A DNA stretch of 64,000 bases from Bacillota bacterium (GTDB lineage Bacteria > Bacillota > Clostridia > Acetivibrionales > Acetivibrionaceae), in contig JAEZUI010000061.1 in NCBI GenBank assembly GCA_023421115.1, positions 1 through 64,000 on the forward strand, in the 5' to 3' direction. The notes under the pieces were generated by a model. That model made no database searches. It was not told where the DNA came from and worked only from the letters and a program-made list of their open reading frames with translations. Positions 47,207-54,377 of this stretch are shown here, piece by piece. Numbering within the stretch: position 1 is the first letter of the stretch; each line of letters begins with the position of its first letter. Made by a program: the position numbers and the translations under genes.

Positions 47207-47656
47207 TCAATTATGTTTGTCATTAGCTGCAATAGTAAAAACGCAGTAAATCCGTACTATACTCTTAATTTGCTTCTCTTCAGTATTAATGTATAATTCT
47301 TTCGAATATCTATATTCACCATTTTCAAGTCTGCCATATGTATCTCCCCAATATTCTTCTATAACTACACTTGAAAATCTGCCAATTCGAAATAAGGTAG
47401 ATCTAAACGCTATATAATCACTAATCATTTTTACTTCTACCCATTTGCCATTTTCTTTTTTTTCAAGTTCATAGGATGAACCATAATAAACTGGATTCAA
47501 CGAATAATTCCTTAGTCTAAAATTAACTGATGTCGGAGTTATAGAATTCTCTATTTCTCGTAAAGAATATAAATCGTAAGGCTTATTGAATATCCACACT
47601 ATTATTGAAAATAAAATAATAGAAGTTACAGTTAGAATCACATATAATTTTCTCAC
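47207..47656 (-). CDS. Membrane-anchored Ig-like domain protein
   Basis: A 149-residue protein with one N-terminal hydrophobic helix (about 4-23) that is a signal anchor, then a beta-rich domain. The pattern SVNFRLRNYSLNPVYYGSSY, ELEKKENGKWVEV, and WGDTYGRLENGEYRYSKELY resembles the small Ig-like (Big_14) domain of many Firmicute lipoproteins. It lies on the cell surface; function unknown. The ATG follows GGAGGAAAAAA. Its upstream region contains overlapping stem-loops. Confidence 0.7.
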   Translation of the reverse strand: MRKLYVILTVTSIILFSIIVWIFNKPYDLYSLREIENSITPTSVNFRLRNYSLNPVYYGSSYELEKKENGKWVEVKMISDYIAFRSTLFRIGRFSSVVIEEYWGDTYGRLENGEYRYSKELYINTEEKQIKSIVRIYCVFTIAANDKHN

Positions 47657-47723
47657 TTTTTTCCTCCTAAAAACAAATCATCCCTGAAAATAGAATTCGA
47701 TACAAAAATATTTTTTAGTCACC

Positions 47724-47785
47724 TTGTTCTAAGTAGAACAAAACCGCAAAACGGCTTTTGTTACCTTGAAATTTCGTCACGAAAT
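47724..47785. other. Overlapping stem-loops upstream of the Ig-like gene
   Basis: Three stems: TTGTTCT/AGAACAA (47724-47741), AACAAAACCG/CGGCTTTTGTT (47737-47762) and AATTTCG/CGAAATT (47769-47785). The first two share AACAA and cannot form together, as in an attenuator, but no regulator-binding motif is recognised. Confidence 0.4.
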
Positions 47786-47861
47786 TATGGCATCCAGCTC
47801 TTATATCCACTGATAATGCTAAATTATAAGTATCAATTAACACCATAATTTCCTTAACATC

Positions 47862-47906
47862 AAAAAAACAACTCCTGACAATCATCATTTTTGAGTGTCA
47901 GGAGTT
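47862..47906 (-). terminator. Terminator of the cupin-hcp operon
   Basis: Stem AACTCCTGACA (47870-47880) with TGTCAGGAGTT (47896-47906). On the minus strand it is followed by seven Ts. Confidence 0.88.
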
Positions 47907-47919
47907 ATTTTACTTTATA

Positions 47920-49548
47920 TTAAGCTGTAAACATTGCTATATCGTCATCTACAGTGCCAATTCCGGCTATACCGAAAGTTTCTACAAGAACTTTCGCTAC
48001 ATTTGGAGATAAAAATCCAGGTAGTGTAGGTCCAAGGTGAATATTCTTAACTCCTAAATATAACAATGCCAAAAGTACAATAACAGCTTTTTGCTCATAC
48101 CAAGCTATGTTATATACAATAGGAAGTTCATTTATATCATTTAAGTTGAATACTTCTTTGAGCTTCAACGCAATAACTGCAAGAGAGTATGAATCATTAC
48201 ATTGTCCGGCATCTAACACTCTCGGAATGCCTCCTATATCACCTAAAGGAAGTTTGTTATACCTGTATTTTGCACATCCCGCTGTAAGGATAACAGTATC
48301 CTTCGGAAGCTTTTGCGCAAACTGTGTGTAGTAATCTCTTGATTTCATTCTTCCATCACAACCAGCCATTACAAAGAACTTCTTAATTGCACCGGATTTA
48401 ACTGCATCAACTACTTTGTCTGCTAGTGCAATAACCTGGGAATGAGCAAAACCACCTACAATATTTCCTGTTTCAATTTCTGTTGGAGCCTTACTTTTCT
48501 TAGCCATTTCAATGACAGCTGAAAAATCTTTTTTACCCTTCTCGTCAGCTTCAATATGTGTACATCCCGGATAACCTGAAGCCCCGGTAGTAAATATCCT
48601 ATTTCTTATTTCTTCACTCTTTGGCGGTACAATACAGTTGGTTGTAAATAAAATAGGTCCGTTAAAGGTTGCAAATTCTTCAACCTGTTTCCACCATGAG
48701 CTTCCGTAATTTCCAACGAAGTTTTCGTACTTTTTAAAGAAAGGATAGTAATGTGCAGGAAGCATTTCGCTATGAGTATACACATCAACACCTGTTCCTT
48801 TTGTTTGTTCAAGGAGTTGCTCAAGATCGGTAAGATCATGTCCGGAAATCAAGATACCAGGATTTTTTCCAACACCAATATTGACACTTGTAATTTCAGG
48901 ATTTCCGTACTTTGATGTATTTGCTTCATCAAGAAGAGCCATGGCAGAAACACCAAATTGACCTGTTTTCATAGTTAGAGCTACCAAATCGTCCGCCGAC
49001 AAGGTATTGTCTAAAGTAGCTGCCAATGCTTCGTATACAAAGCTATATATATCAGCATTTTCTTTGCCTAAGTTAAGTGCATGATGAGTGTATGCGGCCA
49101 TACCTTTTAATCCATATATTATTAACTCTCTTAGGGAACGTACATCTTCATTTTCTGTAGCAAGCACACCAACTTTAGAGGCTTTTTCAAGCATGGATGC
49201 TCTGTCGGTCACTTCAAAATTTGCCGCATCTCCAAACTGGACACCAGATACTTTCTTTTTCAAATCGTTTCTAATGGCAATTAACTTATTAATCTGTTTT
49301 TCTATTGCTGCTTCATCAAAATTCGCATTTGTAATTGTTATAAATAAACTCTTTAAAATTTCATGATTTACATTTCCAAGAGTATTCACATCTAATTTTC
49401 CCTTAACAACTACTTCTGAAATTCCTTTGGTTGCATAAATCAATAAATCCTGCAGATTTGCAACTTCTTCATTTTTACCACAAACACCTTTGATTTCGCA
49501 ACCTATTCCCTTTGCGCATTCTTGACATTGATAACAAAACATACTCAT
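47920..49548 (-). CDS. hcp: Hybrid cluster protein (hydroxylamine/NO reductase)
   Basis: A 542-residue class I-type hybrid cluster protein. The N-terminal cluster motif is CYQCQECAKGIGCEIKGVCG. The hybrid cluster ligands are in GHDLTDLEQ, TTNCIVPP, YPGCTHI, MAGCDGRMKSRDYY, TAGCAKYRYN and VLDAGQCNDSYS. Family members reduce NO or hydroxylamine and protect anaerobes from nitrosative stress. It follows a cupin gene by 21 bp, is preceded by GGAGGGTC, and is followed by a strong terminator. The palindrome ahead of the operon suggests control by a Crp/Fnr-type regulator, one of which is encoded 2 kb away. Confidence 0.95.
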   Translation of the reverse strand: MSMFCYQCQECAKGIGCEIKGVCGKNEEVANLQDLLIYATKGISEVVVKGKLDVNTLGNVNHEILKSLFITITNANFDEAAIEKQINKLIAIRNDLKKKVSGVQFGDAANFEVTDRASMLEKASKVGVLATENEDVRSLRELIIYGLKGMAAYTHHALNLGKENADIYSFVYEALAATLDNTLSADDLVALTMKTGQFGVSAMALLDEANTSKYGNPEITSVNIGVGKNPGILISGHDLTDLEQLLEQTKGTGVDVYTHSEMLPAHYYPFFKKYENFVGNYGSSWWKQVEEFATFNGPILFTTNCIVPPKSEEIRNRIFTTGASGYPGCTHIEADEKGKKDFSAVIEMAKKSKAPTEIETGNIVGGFAHSQVIALADKVVDAVKSGAIKKFFVMAGCDGRMKSRDYYTQFAQKLPKDTVILTAGCAKYRYNKLPLGDIGGIPRVLDAGQCNDSYSLAVIALKLKEVFNLNDINELPIVYNIAWYEQKAVIVLLALLYLGVKNIHLGPTLPGFLSPNVAKVLVETFGIAGIGTVDDDIAMFTA

Positions 49549-49569
49549 AATAATTGACCCTCCTATAAT

Positions 49570-49884
49570 TTAATTTTTTGGTGCCGGAGCTTTAACAACA
49601 ATCAACTCAAGCACTTTATCGTGACTGTTTTTTACGTTCATTTTTGTGTTAAAAGGTATCTTAAGTATTGAACCCTCATCATACTGATGTACTTCCTGCT
49701 CTTCTAACCCAATTGACAATATACCCCTTAAAACGGTCATGTAAACAGTCGAATTTGAATAGTGCTCCGGTAGTCCTTCATCTTTATTGAAAATCATGTG
49801 GATGTAATGCATATTTTCATCCATAATGATTTTTTCTACAGTTTTTTTATCACCTAAAGTCATATTAAATATTTGTTCAATCAT
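49570..49884 (-). CDS. Small cupin-domain protein
   Basis: A 104-residue single cupin barrel: residues 20-100 with HMIFNKDEGLPEHYSNSTVYMTVLRG and YDEGSILKIPFNTKMNVKN. One His of the usual metal triad (LPEHYSNS) is visible; the second motif keeps little, so metal binding is unsure. The ATG at 49884 has GAGGAGC seven bases away. A longer frame to 49926 only adds translated repeat sequence. First gene of the hcp operon; perhaps a redox or ligand sensor or a helper of Hcp. Confidence 0.85.
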   Translation of the reverse strand: MIEQIFNMTLGDKKTVEKIIMDENMHYIHMIFNKDEGLPEHYSNSTVYMTVLRGILSIGLEEQEVHQYDEGSILKIPFNTKMNVKNSHDKVLELIVVKAPAPKN

Positions 49885-49901
49885 ATTTTTGCTCCTCTCT
49901 T

Positions 49902-49992
49902 TTGGCCCTTTCAAAAAACAACCCATAAAACATTTATGTCACAAATCCCATCAAATCAGACTTTTTGAGATGACAATTGCAAAGTTTTTTAA
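49902..49992 (-). repeat. Dispersed repeat family A, copy 5
   Basis: GGCCCTTTCAAAAAACAACC, GTCACAAATCCCATCAAATC and GACTTTTTGAGATGACAATTGC match the family read on the minus strand. It sits between the hcp-operon promoter and the cupin start, so it would lie in the 5' leader. Confidence 0.55.
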
Positions 49993-50012
49993 AGCACCGT
50001 ATTGTTGAATTT

Positions 50013-50064
50013 AGTATAATATAGTTACACTAAATAATCCGTTGTATATACAACGGATTATTTA
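50013..50064 (-). promoter_or_regulatory. Promoter and 34-bp perfect palindrome of the cupin-hcp operon
   Basis: Bases 50031-50064 are a perfect palindrome with 17-base arms, core CGTTGTATATACAACG. Minus-strand TATACT at 50013-50018 is a good -10. With it, the start is near 50006 and the palindrome is centred at -41.5, the class II Crp/Fnr activator position. An overlapping TATTAT (50016-50021) would give -38.5 instead, so the spacing is suggestive only. Confidence 0.55.
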
Positions 50065-50147
50065 ATTTTTTTTTATAAATAATTTCATAGTATTATCGGC
50101 ATTATTAGAATAATCTTATATATTTTTTCAGAACTTTGTAAAATAAG

Positions 50148-50300
50148 GTGATTCCAAAAAATTTTGCAATCGCCATTTCAAAAAATCTGATTTATATTTT
50201 TTGCGTTGCAAAATAAGGTTCTTCTGTTTGGAAGCTTTTAATCTTCCGTGATGGGCTTTGTGAATTGATTACTGTATAGGTTATTTTTGAAATGGCCTAA
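50148..50300 (+). repeat. Dispersed repeat family A, copy 6 (most complete)
   Basis: About 150 bp: GGTGATTCCAAAAAATTTTG, left arm GCCATTTCAAAAA (50172-50184), GCGTTGCAAAATAAGGTTC, GTGATGGGCTTTGTG, and right arm TTTTTGAAATGGC (50284-50296), the exact complement of the left arm. It ends at the stop codon of the permease-ferredoxin gene. Confidence 0.7.
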
Positions 50301-51032
50301 TTAACTTTGAAGGAAAAAACTTATTGCCTTAGCGGGACATTTTTTTACCGTTTCAAGTATTGACAATTCTGCTTCCTTTCCTTCAGGAATTGCTTTTACA
50401 ACCACTGCCTTCTTATCTTTCATTTTATAGTAATTGGGCATTATCTTCGAACAAATTCCACAACCTATGCAGTATTCTTCTTTTATTGATATCATTCCTT
50501 CTTTTATTTCACTTTCATTCTTTGGTAAATCCTTATTCTTAATAAATAACTCTGTTATATTTGCCATAATAAAGATTGCTGCAACAGTAAGAACCCATCT
50601 GACTGCCATAAAACCCGCTCCAAGAAACTTCGCCTCATTAGCTAGCATCGGAACTTTTATAACGGCCCAGCTACTCAGTATAATTACGATATTTGAAATA
50701 CTCGCACCCTTTGAAAGCATTGTTTTACTAATGGGAAAAGCAGCATAAATAGGTCCTGCCGAAACACTCCCCAAAATCAGAGCCAACACATTGCCCTTAA
50801 AACCAGACTTTTTACCAAAACTTTTCATAATAACTTCTTTTGGTACCAACGCCTCTAAAACTACAGTCAAAAGAAAAATAACAGGCATAATCATAAGCAT
50901 CTCTTTGAGATAATAGACACTATTTCCAACTGCCTTAGATGCTTTATCCGGTGAAATAACCAATAGCAGCAAATATATAACCCCAACAACAAAAAGTAGC
51001 TTATTTTTTTTAATTAGTTTTATAGCCTTCAT
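50301..51032 (-). CDS. Permease half with C-terminal ferredoxin domain
   Basis: A 243-residue protein. Residues 1-180 hold about five membrane helices of the PF03773 permease family, with the core GSVSAGPIYAAFPISKTMLSKG. Residues 188-243 are a ferredoxin-like domain: EYCIGCGICSKIMPNYYKM and KKCPAKAISF give four cysteines for one [4Fe-4S] cluster. The family includes organoarsenical (ArsP) and other permeases; the substrate here is unknown. Its start overlaps the stop of the upstream permease half (ATGA), so the two are coupled and probably form one heteromeric channel. Confidence 0.82.
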   Translation of the reverse strand: MKAIKLIKKNKLLFVVGVIYLLLLVISPDKASKAVGNSVYYLKEMLMIMPVIFLLTVVLEALVPKEVIMKSFGKKSGFKGNVLALILGSVSAGPIYAAFPISKTMLSKGASISNIVIILSSWAVIKVPMLANEAKFLGAGFMAVRWVLTVAAIFIMANITELFIKNKDLPKNESEIKEGMISIKEEYCIGCGICSKIMPNYYKMKDKKAVVVKAIPEGKEAELSILETVKKCPAKAISFFLQS

Positions 51033-51517
51033 AAAATCACCCCCATGGTTAATGCAATAAGGACGGCAGATACAAAACTCAAACCATTTCTAATTAACGT
51101 AAACTTCAAACCAAACTCCTTTTTTTCAAGTGGAAATGTCACTATCCCTACCATTGTTAATGTGGTTAGAAAAGCAACTGCCGGTACAATATTCGCACCA
51201 GAATCAACTAAAGAGCCCACTAAGGGAAAAGCAACAAAGGCAGGTATAAGTGTGATACTTCCAACAAGCGCAGATATTACAGTAGATAAAAAGGAGCTTG
51301 AACCACCTAGAACAGCCTTTATTGTCTCGGGAGGTACGAAAGTTAATACAAGGCCTATTAAGAATATTATTGCAACAATATCACCTATCATGTTTCCCAT
51401 AATTCCTTTTGTTGCCTTCATTGAATCAAAAGTCTTTTTCCTGTCTTTCACAAGAGATATTACTGTTAAAACTATTGCAATGATCCAGAATAAAATTGTA
51501 AATATATCCATATACAA
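51029..51517 (-). CDS. Permease half, PF03773 type
   Basis: A 162-residue membrane protein with four or five helices and the core VGSITLIPAFVAFPLVGSLVDSG, equivalent to the AGPIYAAFPI block of its partner. In single-chain members of the family both blocks occur in one protein, so this looks like the other half of a split permease. AGGAGG precedes its ATG. It is the first gene of the operon and its promoter overlaps a palindromic Crp/Fnr-type site. Confidence 0.82.
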   Translation of the reverse strand: MYMDIFTILFWIIAIVLTVISLVKDRKKTFDSMKATKGIMGNMIGDIVAIIFLIGLVLTFVPPETIKAVLGGSSSFLSTVISALVGSITLIPAFVAFPLVGSLVDSGANIVPAVAFLTTLTMVGIVTFPLEKKEFGLKFTLIRNGLSFVSAVLIALTMGVIL

Positions 51518-51540
51518 CCTCCTATGCTTGATATATTTTA

Positions 51541-51584
51541 ATTATAAACGTATACTAAATAAAAAGGTGTTACCTATGTAACAC
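51541..51584 (-). promoter_or_regulatory. Class II-type operator and promoter of the permease operon
   Basis: GTGTTACCTATGTAACAC (51567-51584) is a perfect palindrome with 7-base arms. Minus-strand TATAAT (51541-51546) puts the start near 51534 and the palindrome centre at -41.5. On the plus strand TATACT (51551-51556) would place the same site just after the start of the crp/fnr gene, as expected for autorepression. Confidence 0.65.
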
Positions 51585-51589
51585 TTATA

Positions 51590-52258
51590 TTGGAAGGGGA
51601 TGTTTTTATACATAAATATTTAGATTTGATAGAAAGAACACCTTTTTTAAAATCCTTATCCAAGGATGATTTAATTTGTTTTTTAGATGACAGAAGCTTT
51701 AAGACCTCTTCTTATAGCAAAAACAGTATAGTCCATTCTGAAGGAGATGTATGCGAAAAACTTGAAATAGTACTTTCAGGCAAAGTAGTTGTGGAGCGAA
51801 TTGATGAATCGGGAATGCTAATGACTGTAGCTGAATTCTTTGATGATGATATGATTGGAGGCAATTTACTTTTTTCAAAAAAACCATACTATCCTATGAC
51901 TGTTACTGCCAAGCATTCATCTATTATTTTGGAAATCAGTAAGGATCGGCTATTTAAGCTTTTTTCTATCAATCAGGATTTTTTGAGGTGTTACCTTGAG
52001 TTTGTATCGGAACATGCAACTATTTTAGGAGATAAAATCAAACACTATGTAAACAGGACAATACGTGAGAGTGTTTTAAACTTTCTTAATTACGAAAGTA
52101 AAAAGCAAAACTCAAATTGTGTAATGCTTAATATGACTAAAAAGGAGTTGGCAGAGAAAATTGGTGTTCAGCGTACATCTTTGTCAAGGGAGTTGTTGAA
52201 AATGAAAAATGAAGGTTTGATTTTATTTGATGCACATTGTATTACTGTTTTAAGATAA
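51590..52258 (+). CDS. Crp/Fnr family transcriptional regulator
   Basis: Up to 222 residues. A cyclic-nucleotide-binding-like jelly roll (about 25-130) has SIVHSEGDVCEKLEIVLSGKVVVER; a long dimer helix and a winged helix with MTKKELAEKIGVQRTSLSRELLKM follow. No N-terminal four-cysteine Fnr cluster is present, so it senses something else, perhaps through heme or a small ligand. The start is unusual: TTG at 51590 has no binding site, while AAGGGGA at 51594-51600 lies 7 bases before an ATA codon (51608). It is divergent from the permease operon and probably controls it, itself, and perhaps hcp. Confidence 0.88.
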   Translation: MEGDVFIHKYLDLIERTPFLKSLSKDDLICFLDDRSFKTSSYSKNSIVHSEGDVCEKLEIVLSGKVVVERIDESGMLMTVAEFFDDDMIGGNLLFSKKPYYPMTVTAKHSSIILEISKDRLFKLFSINQDFLRCYLEFVSEHATILGDKIKHYVNRTIRESVLNFLNYESKKQNSNCVMLNMTKKELAEKIGVQRTSLSRELLKMKNEGLILFDAHCITVLR

Positions 52259-52347
52259 CTCGCTTATGAATTTTTTTGAGAAGCTATTTTTAGGTTTTTT
52301 GGGGCTGAATTGAAGGAAATGTCACACACCAAAATAATAATAATGAT

Positions 52348-53286
52348 TTATTTGTAGGTTTTCGGATTATGTGATTTAGAGTTCTGAAATTTAGGTAACA
52401 ACAATTCGATAGGGAAATATAGATCGCATTCGCAGTATTGTTTATTACAGCGGGCATAATTTATGTATTCAAATCGGAAATTTTCTTTTAAGTGAAATTC
52501 AACTGTAGGCATCCATTTAGTATTTACAAAATTCATTAGTTCACGAAGATTCTTATTAGATAGTTCTTCAGGTTTGTGAAGGCCTATGTAGGTAAAAACG
52601 CCATATTTGTGTGGCGGTATGTGTGTAACAGTCATTTCTGGAGGGATAATGCTTGATGCATCTACTTGAATAGACGGTTGATAGTAGGTATAGGGTAATT
52701 TACCTTTTGGAATTAAAGTGTAACCATAATAAGCATCTTTTTCGACGGGATTAAGTACTTTTGGGCGATGTTGGTAAAAGAACTCAACTCCTAATCGGTT
52801 AGCTGTTTGGTTAAGTCTATTGTCTTCAATATTTACTTCGTAGGTATTACCTGCAATCGAAAAAGCGGGCATAATCATTATTGCTTTCATAAAAATCAAT
52901 CCATTACCTGCCTGATTCATAAAATCAGCATTAAAACGATCTAGTATATTTAGAGCAAGGGGATTTTTACGCCATTTTGCTGGTGTTATTGAAAACTCCT
53001 CTTTAAAAACGCGGTTGAAAGTCCGTTCACAGCCAAAACCGTATTTGTCTGCAATAAAATCTATGGCGTTGAGAGGACTTAGAAGGTCAGAAAGAGCAAC
53101 AGCAATACGCCGTCTTCTGACATATTCCATAATACCTGTTCCTGTGGCACCTTTCCAGATACGCAGCAAATGAAATTTCGAAATGTTTACGTTTTCCGAA
53201 ATGGCATCAAGAGTCAACTCATTACAGAGATTAGCCTCAATATATTCTGTTGTGTCTTTAAGTATTTTTAACAGATAATGTTCCAT
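52348..53286 (-). CDS. AraC-type regulator with GyrI-like effector domain
   Basis: A 312-residue regulator. Residues 5-105 are the AraC double HTH (LTLDAISENVNISKFHLLRIWK; DFIADKYGFGCERTFNRVFKEEF). Residues about 130-300 are a GyrI-like (SOUL/BmrR-type) small-molecule-binding domain with PPHKYGVFTYIG and the final CDLYFPIEL. Family members respond to drugs or lipophilic compounds. It is divergent from the nucleotidyltransferase-UvrA pair and could regulate it. GAGGATTT precedes the ATG. Confidence 0.9.
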   Translation of the reverse strand: MEHYLLKILKDTTEYIEANLCNELTLDAISENVNISKFHLLRIWKGATGTGIMEYVRRRRIAVALSDLLSPLNAIDFIADKYGFGCERTFNRVFKEEFSITPAKWRKNPLALNILDRFNADFMNQAGNGLIFMKAIMIMPAFSIAGNTYEVNIEDNRLNQTANRLGVEFFYQHRPKVLNPVEKDAYYGYTLIPKGKLPYTYYQPSIQVDASSIIPPEMTVTHIPPHKYGVFTYIGLHKPEELSNKNLRELMNFVNTKWMPTVEFHLKENFRFEYINYARCNKQYCECDLYFPIELLLPKFQNSKSHNPKTYK

Positions 53287-53436
53287 AAATCCTCATCCGC
53301 AATTTTTGTCCTGTTTGCTACAACAGATCTTTGTATAATGATTATAGCATGAGATATTATGCGATATAAGACAAAAATTGCTAAAGAACAGTCAAAATAT
53401 TTACAGCATTCAAAAAAACTCGATAGGAGAATTGTT

Positions 53437-54351
53437 ATGAATGAAATTGAACAGGCAGCATTAAAGCTACGTTTTAAGAATGCCATTAATCAGTTTATAG
53501 ACAAAATCAAGGACGATGTCAATATAATTGCTATCATACTTGGTGGCAGCGTTGCTTATGATGTAATCTGGGAGAAAAGCGATGTTGATTTAACCATAGT
53601 CGTCCGGGACCAGCAATTGAAACACGACAGTCTTAGTGTTGATGAAGACGGCATTACCTTTAATATGTACATAGCTACGAGGAGCTCCTTTAGAAGATTC
53701 ATCGAGCATGAAACAGGCGGGTCTTTTTTGCAATCCTACTTAGCAAACGGAAAAATTATATACTCAACGGAGGATAGCTTCTACGAATTCTTTGAAGATA
53801 TAAAACAAATCGGTGAAGATGATAGAGCTATATCTGCCTTGCATCTTGCCTCACAATTAATTTCAATCATACACAAAGTTGAGAAGTGGAGGAATGCGCG
53901 CAAAGATTTATTGTATGCCCAGTATTTCTATTTAAAACTGGCTGAAACAATAGCTAATATGGAATTATGTATTCGTGGAATCCCTCCATCGCGAAGTGCC
54001 ATTCAGAAAGCAATTGATCTAAATCCCGAAATTATGAAAGTATTCTATATAGAACCTTTGACACATCAGCTAACTGAAGAGGAATTAACAAACGGGCTAA
54101 AACTATTGGATGAATACATAGAAGATAAAATGTCGCTGTTCCAGAAACCGGTTCTTGAATACCTTTATGATCAGCAGATAAAAACAGTATCGATGATTGC
54201 AAAACGGTTTGGTGTAGATAGCCATCTTATAGTCGATGTGCTGGAGTATATGTCGGAAAGAGGGATAATAGAAAAGGTAACTCAGCTGATCAAACTAACA
54301 CCAAAAAGCCGTTCATCTGTGGAAGAAATAAGTTTTTTGTACATTCCTTAA
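53437..54351 (+). CDS. Nucleotidyltransferase-domain protein with winged helix
   Basis: A 304-residue protein. Residues 15-110 are a Pol-beta-type nucleotidyltransferase fold with IILGGSVAYDVIWEKSDVDLTIVV: the GGS signature and both catalytic aspartates are present. A helical middle and a C-terminal winged-helix-like segment (KTVSMIAKRFGVDSHLIVDVLEY) follow. The frame opens earlier at 53359, but the ATG at 53437 has TAGGAG at good spacing and starts the conserved part. It is 26 bp before a UvrA-like gene. Adenylyl transfer to a drug or to a protein is possible; the substrate is unknown. Confidence 0.8.
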   Translation: MNEIEQAALKLRFKNAINQFIDKIKDDVNIIAIILGGSVAYDVIWEKSDVDLTIVVRDQQLKHDSLSVDEDGITFNMYIATRSSFRRFIEHETGGSFLQSYLANGKIIYSTEDSFYEFFEDIKQIGEDDRAISALHLASQLISIIHKVEKWRNARKDLLYAQYFYLKLAETIANMELCIRGIPPSRSAIQKAIDLNPEIMKVFYIEPLTHQLTEEELTNGLKLLDEYIEDKMSLFQKPVLEYLYDQQIKTVSMIAKRFGVDSHLIVDVLEYMSERGIIEKVTQLIKLTPKSRSSVEEISFLYIP

Positions 54352-54377
54352 CCTAGGTAAGAAAAGGAGAATGAAAT

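Noticed and set aside
49885..49926. Longer N-terminus for the cupin protein
   Set aside because: The extra codons come from a dispersed repeat, and the ATG at 49884 has a proper Shine-Dalgarno.
50031..50064. Simple terminator for the permease operon
   Set aside because: On the minus strand the palindrome is not followed by a T run; the T run is on the plus side, where no gene ends.
51590..52258. Calling the regulator HcpR or Fnr
   Set aside because: There are no Fnr cysteines, and the family members cannot be separated by eye; only Crp/Fnr family is supported.
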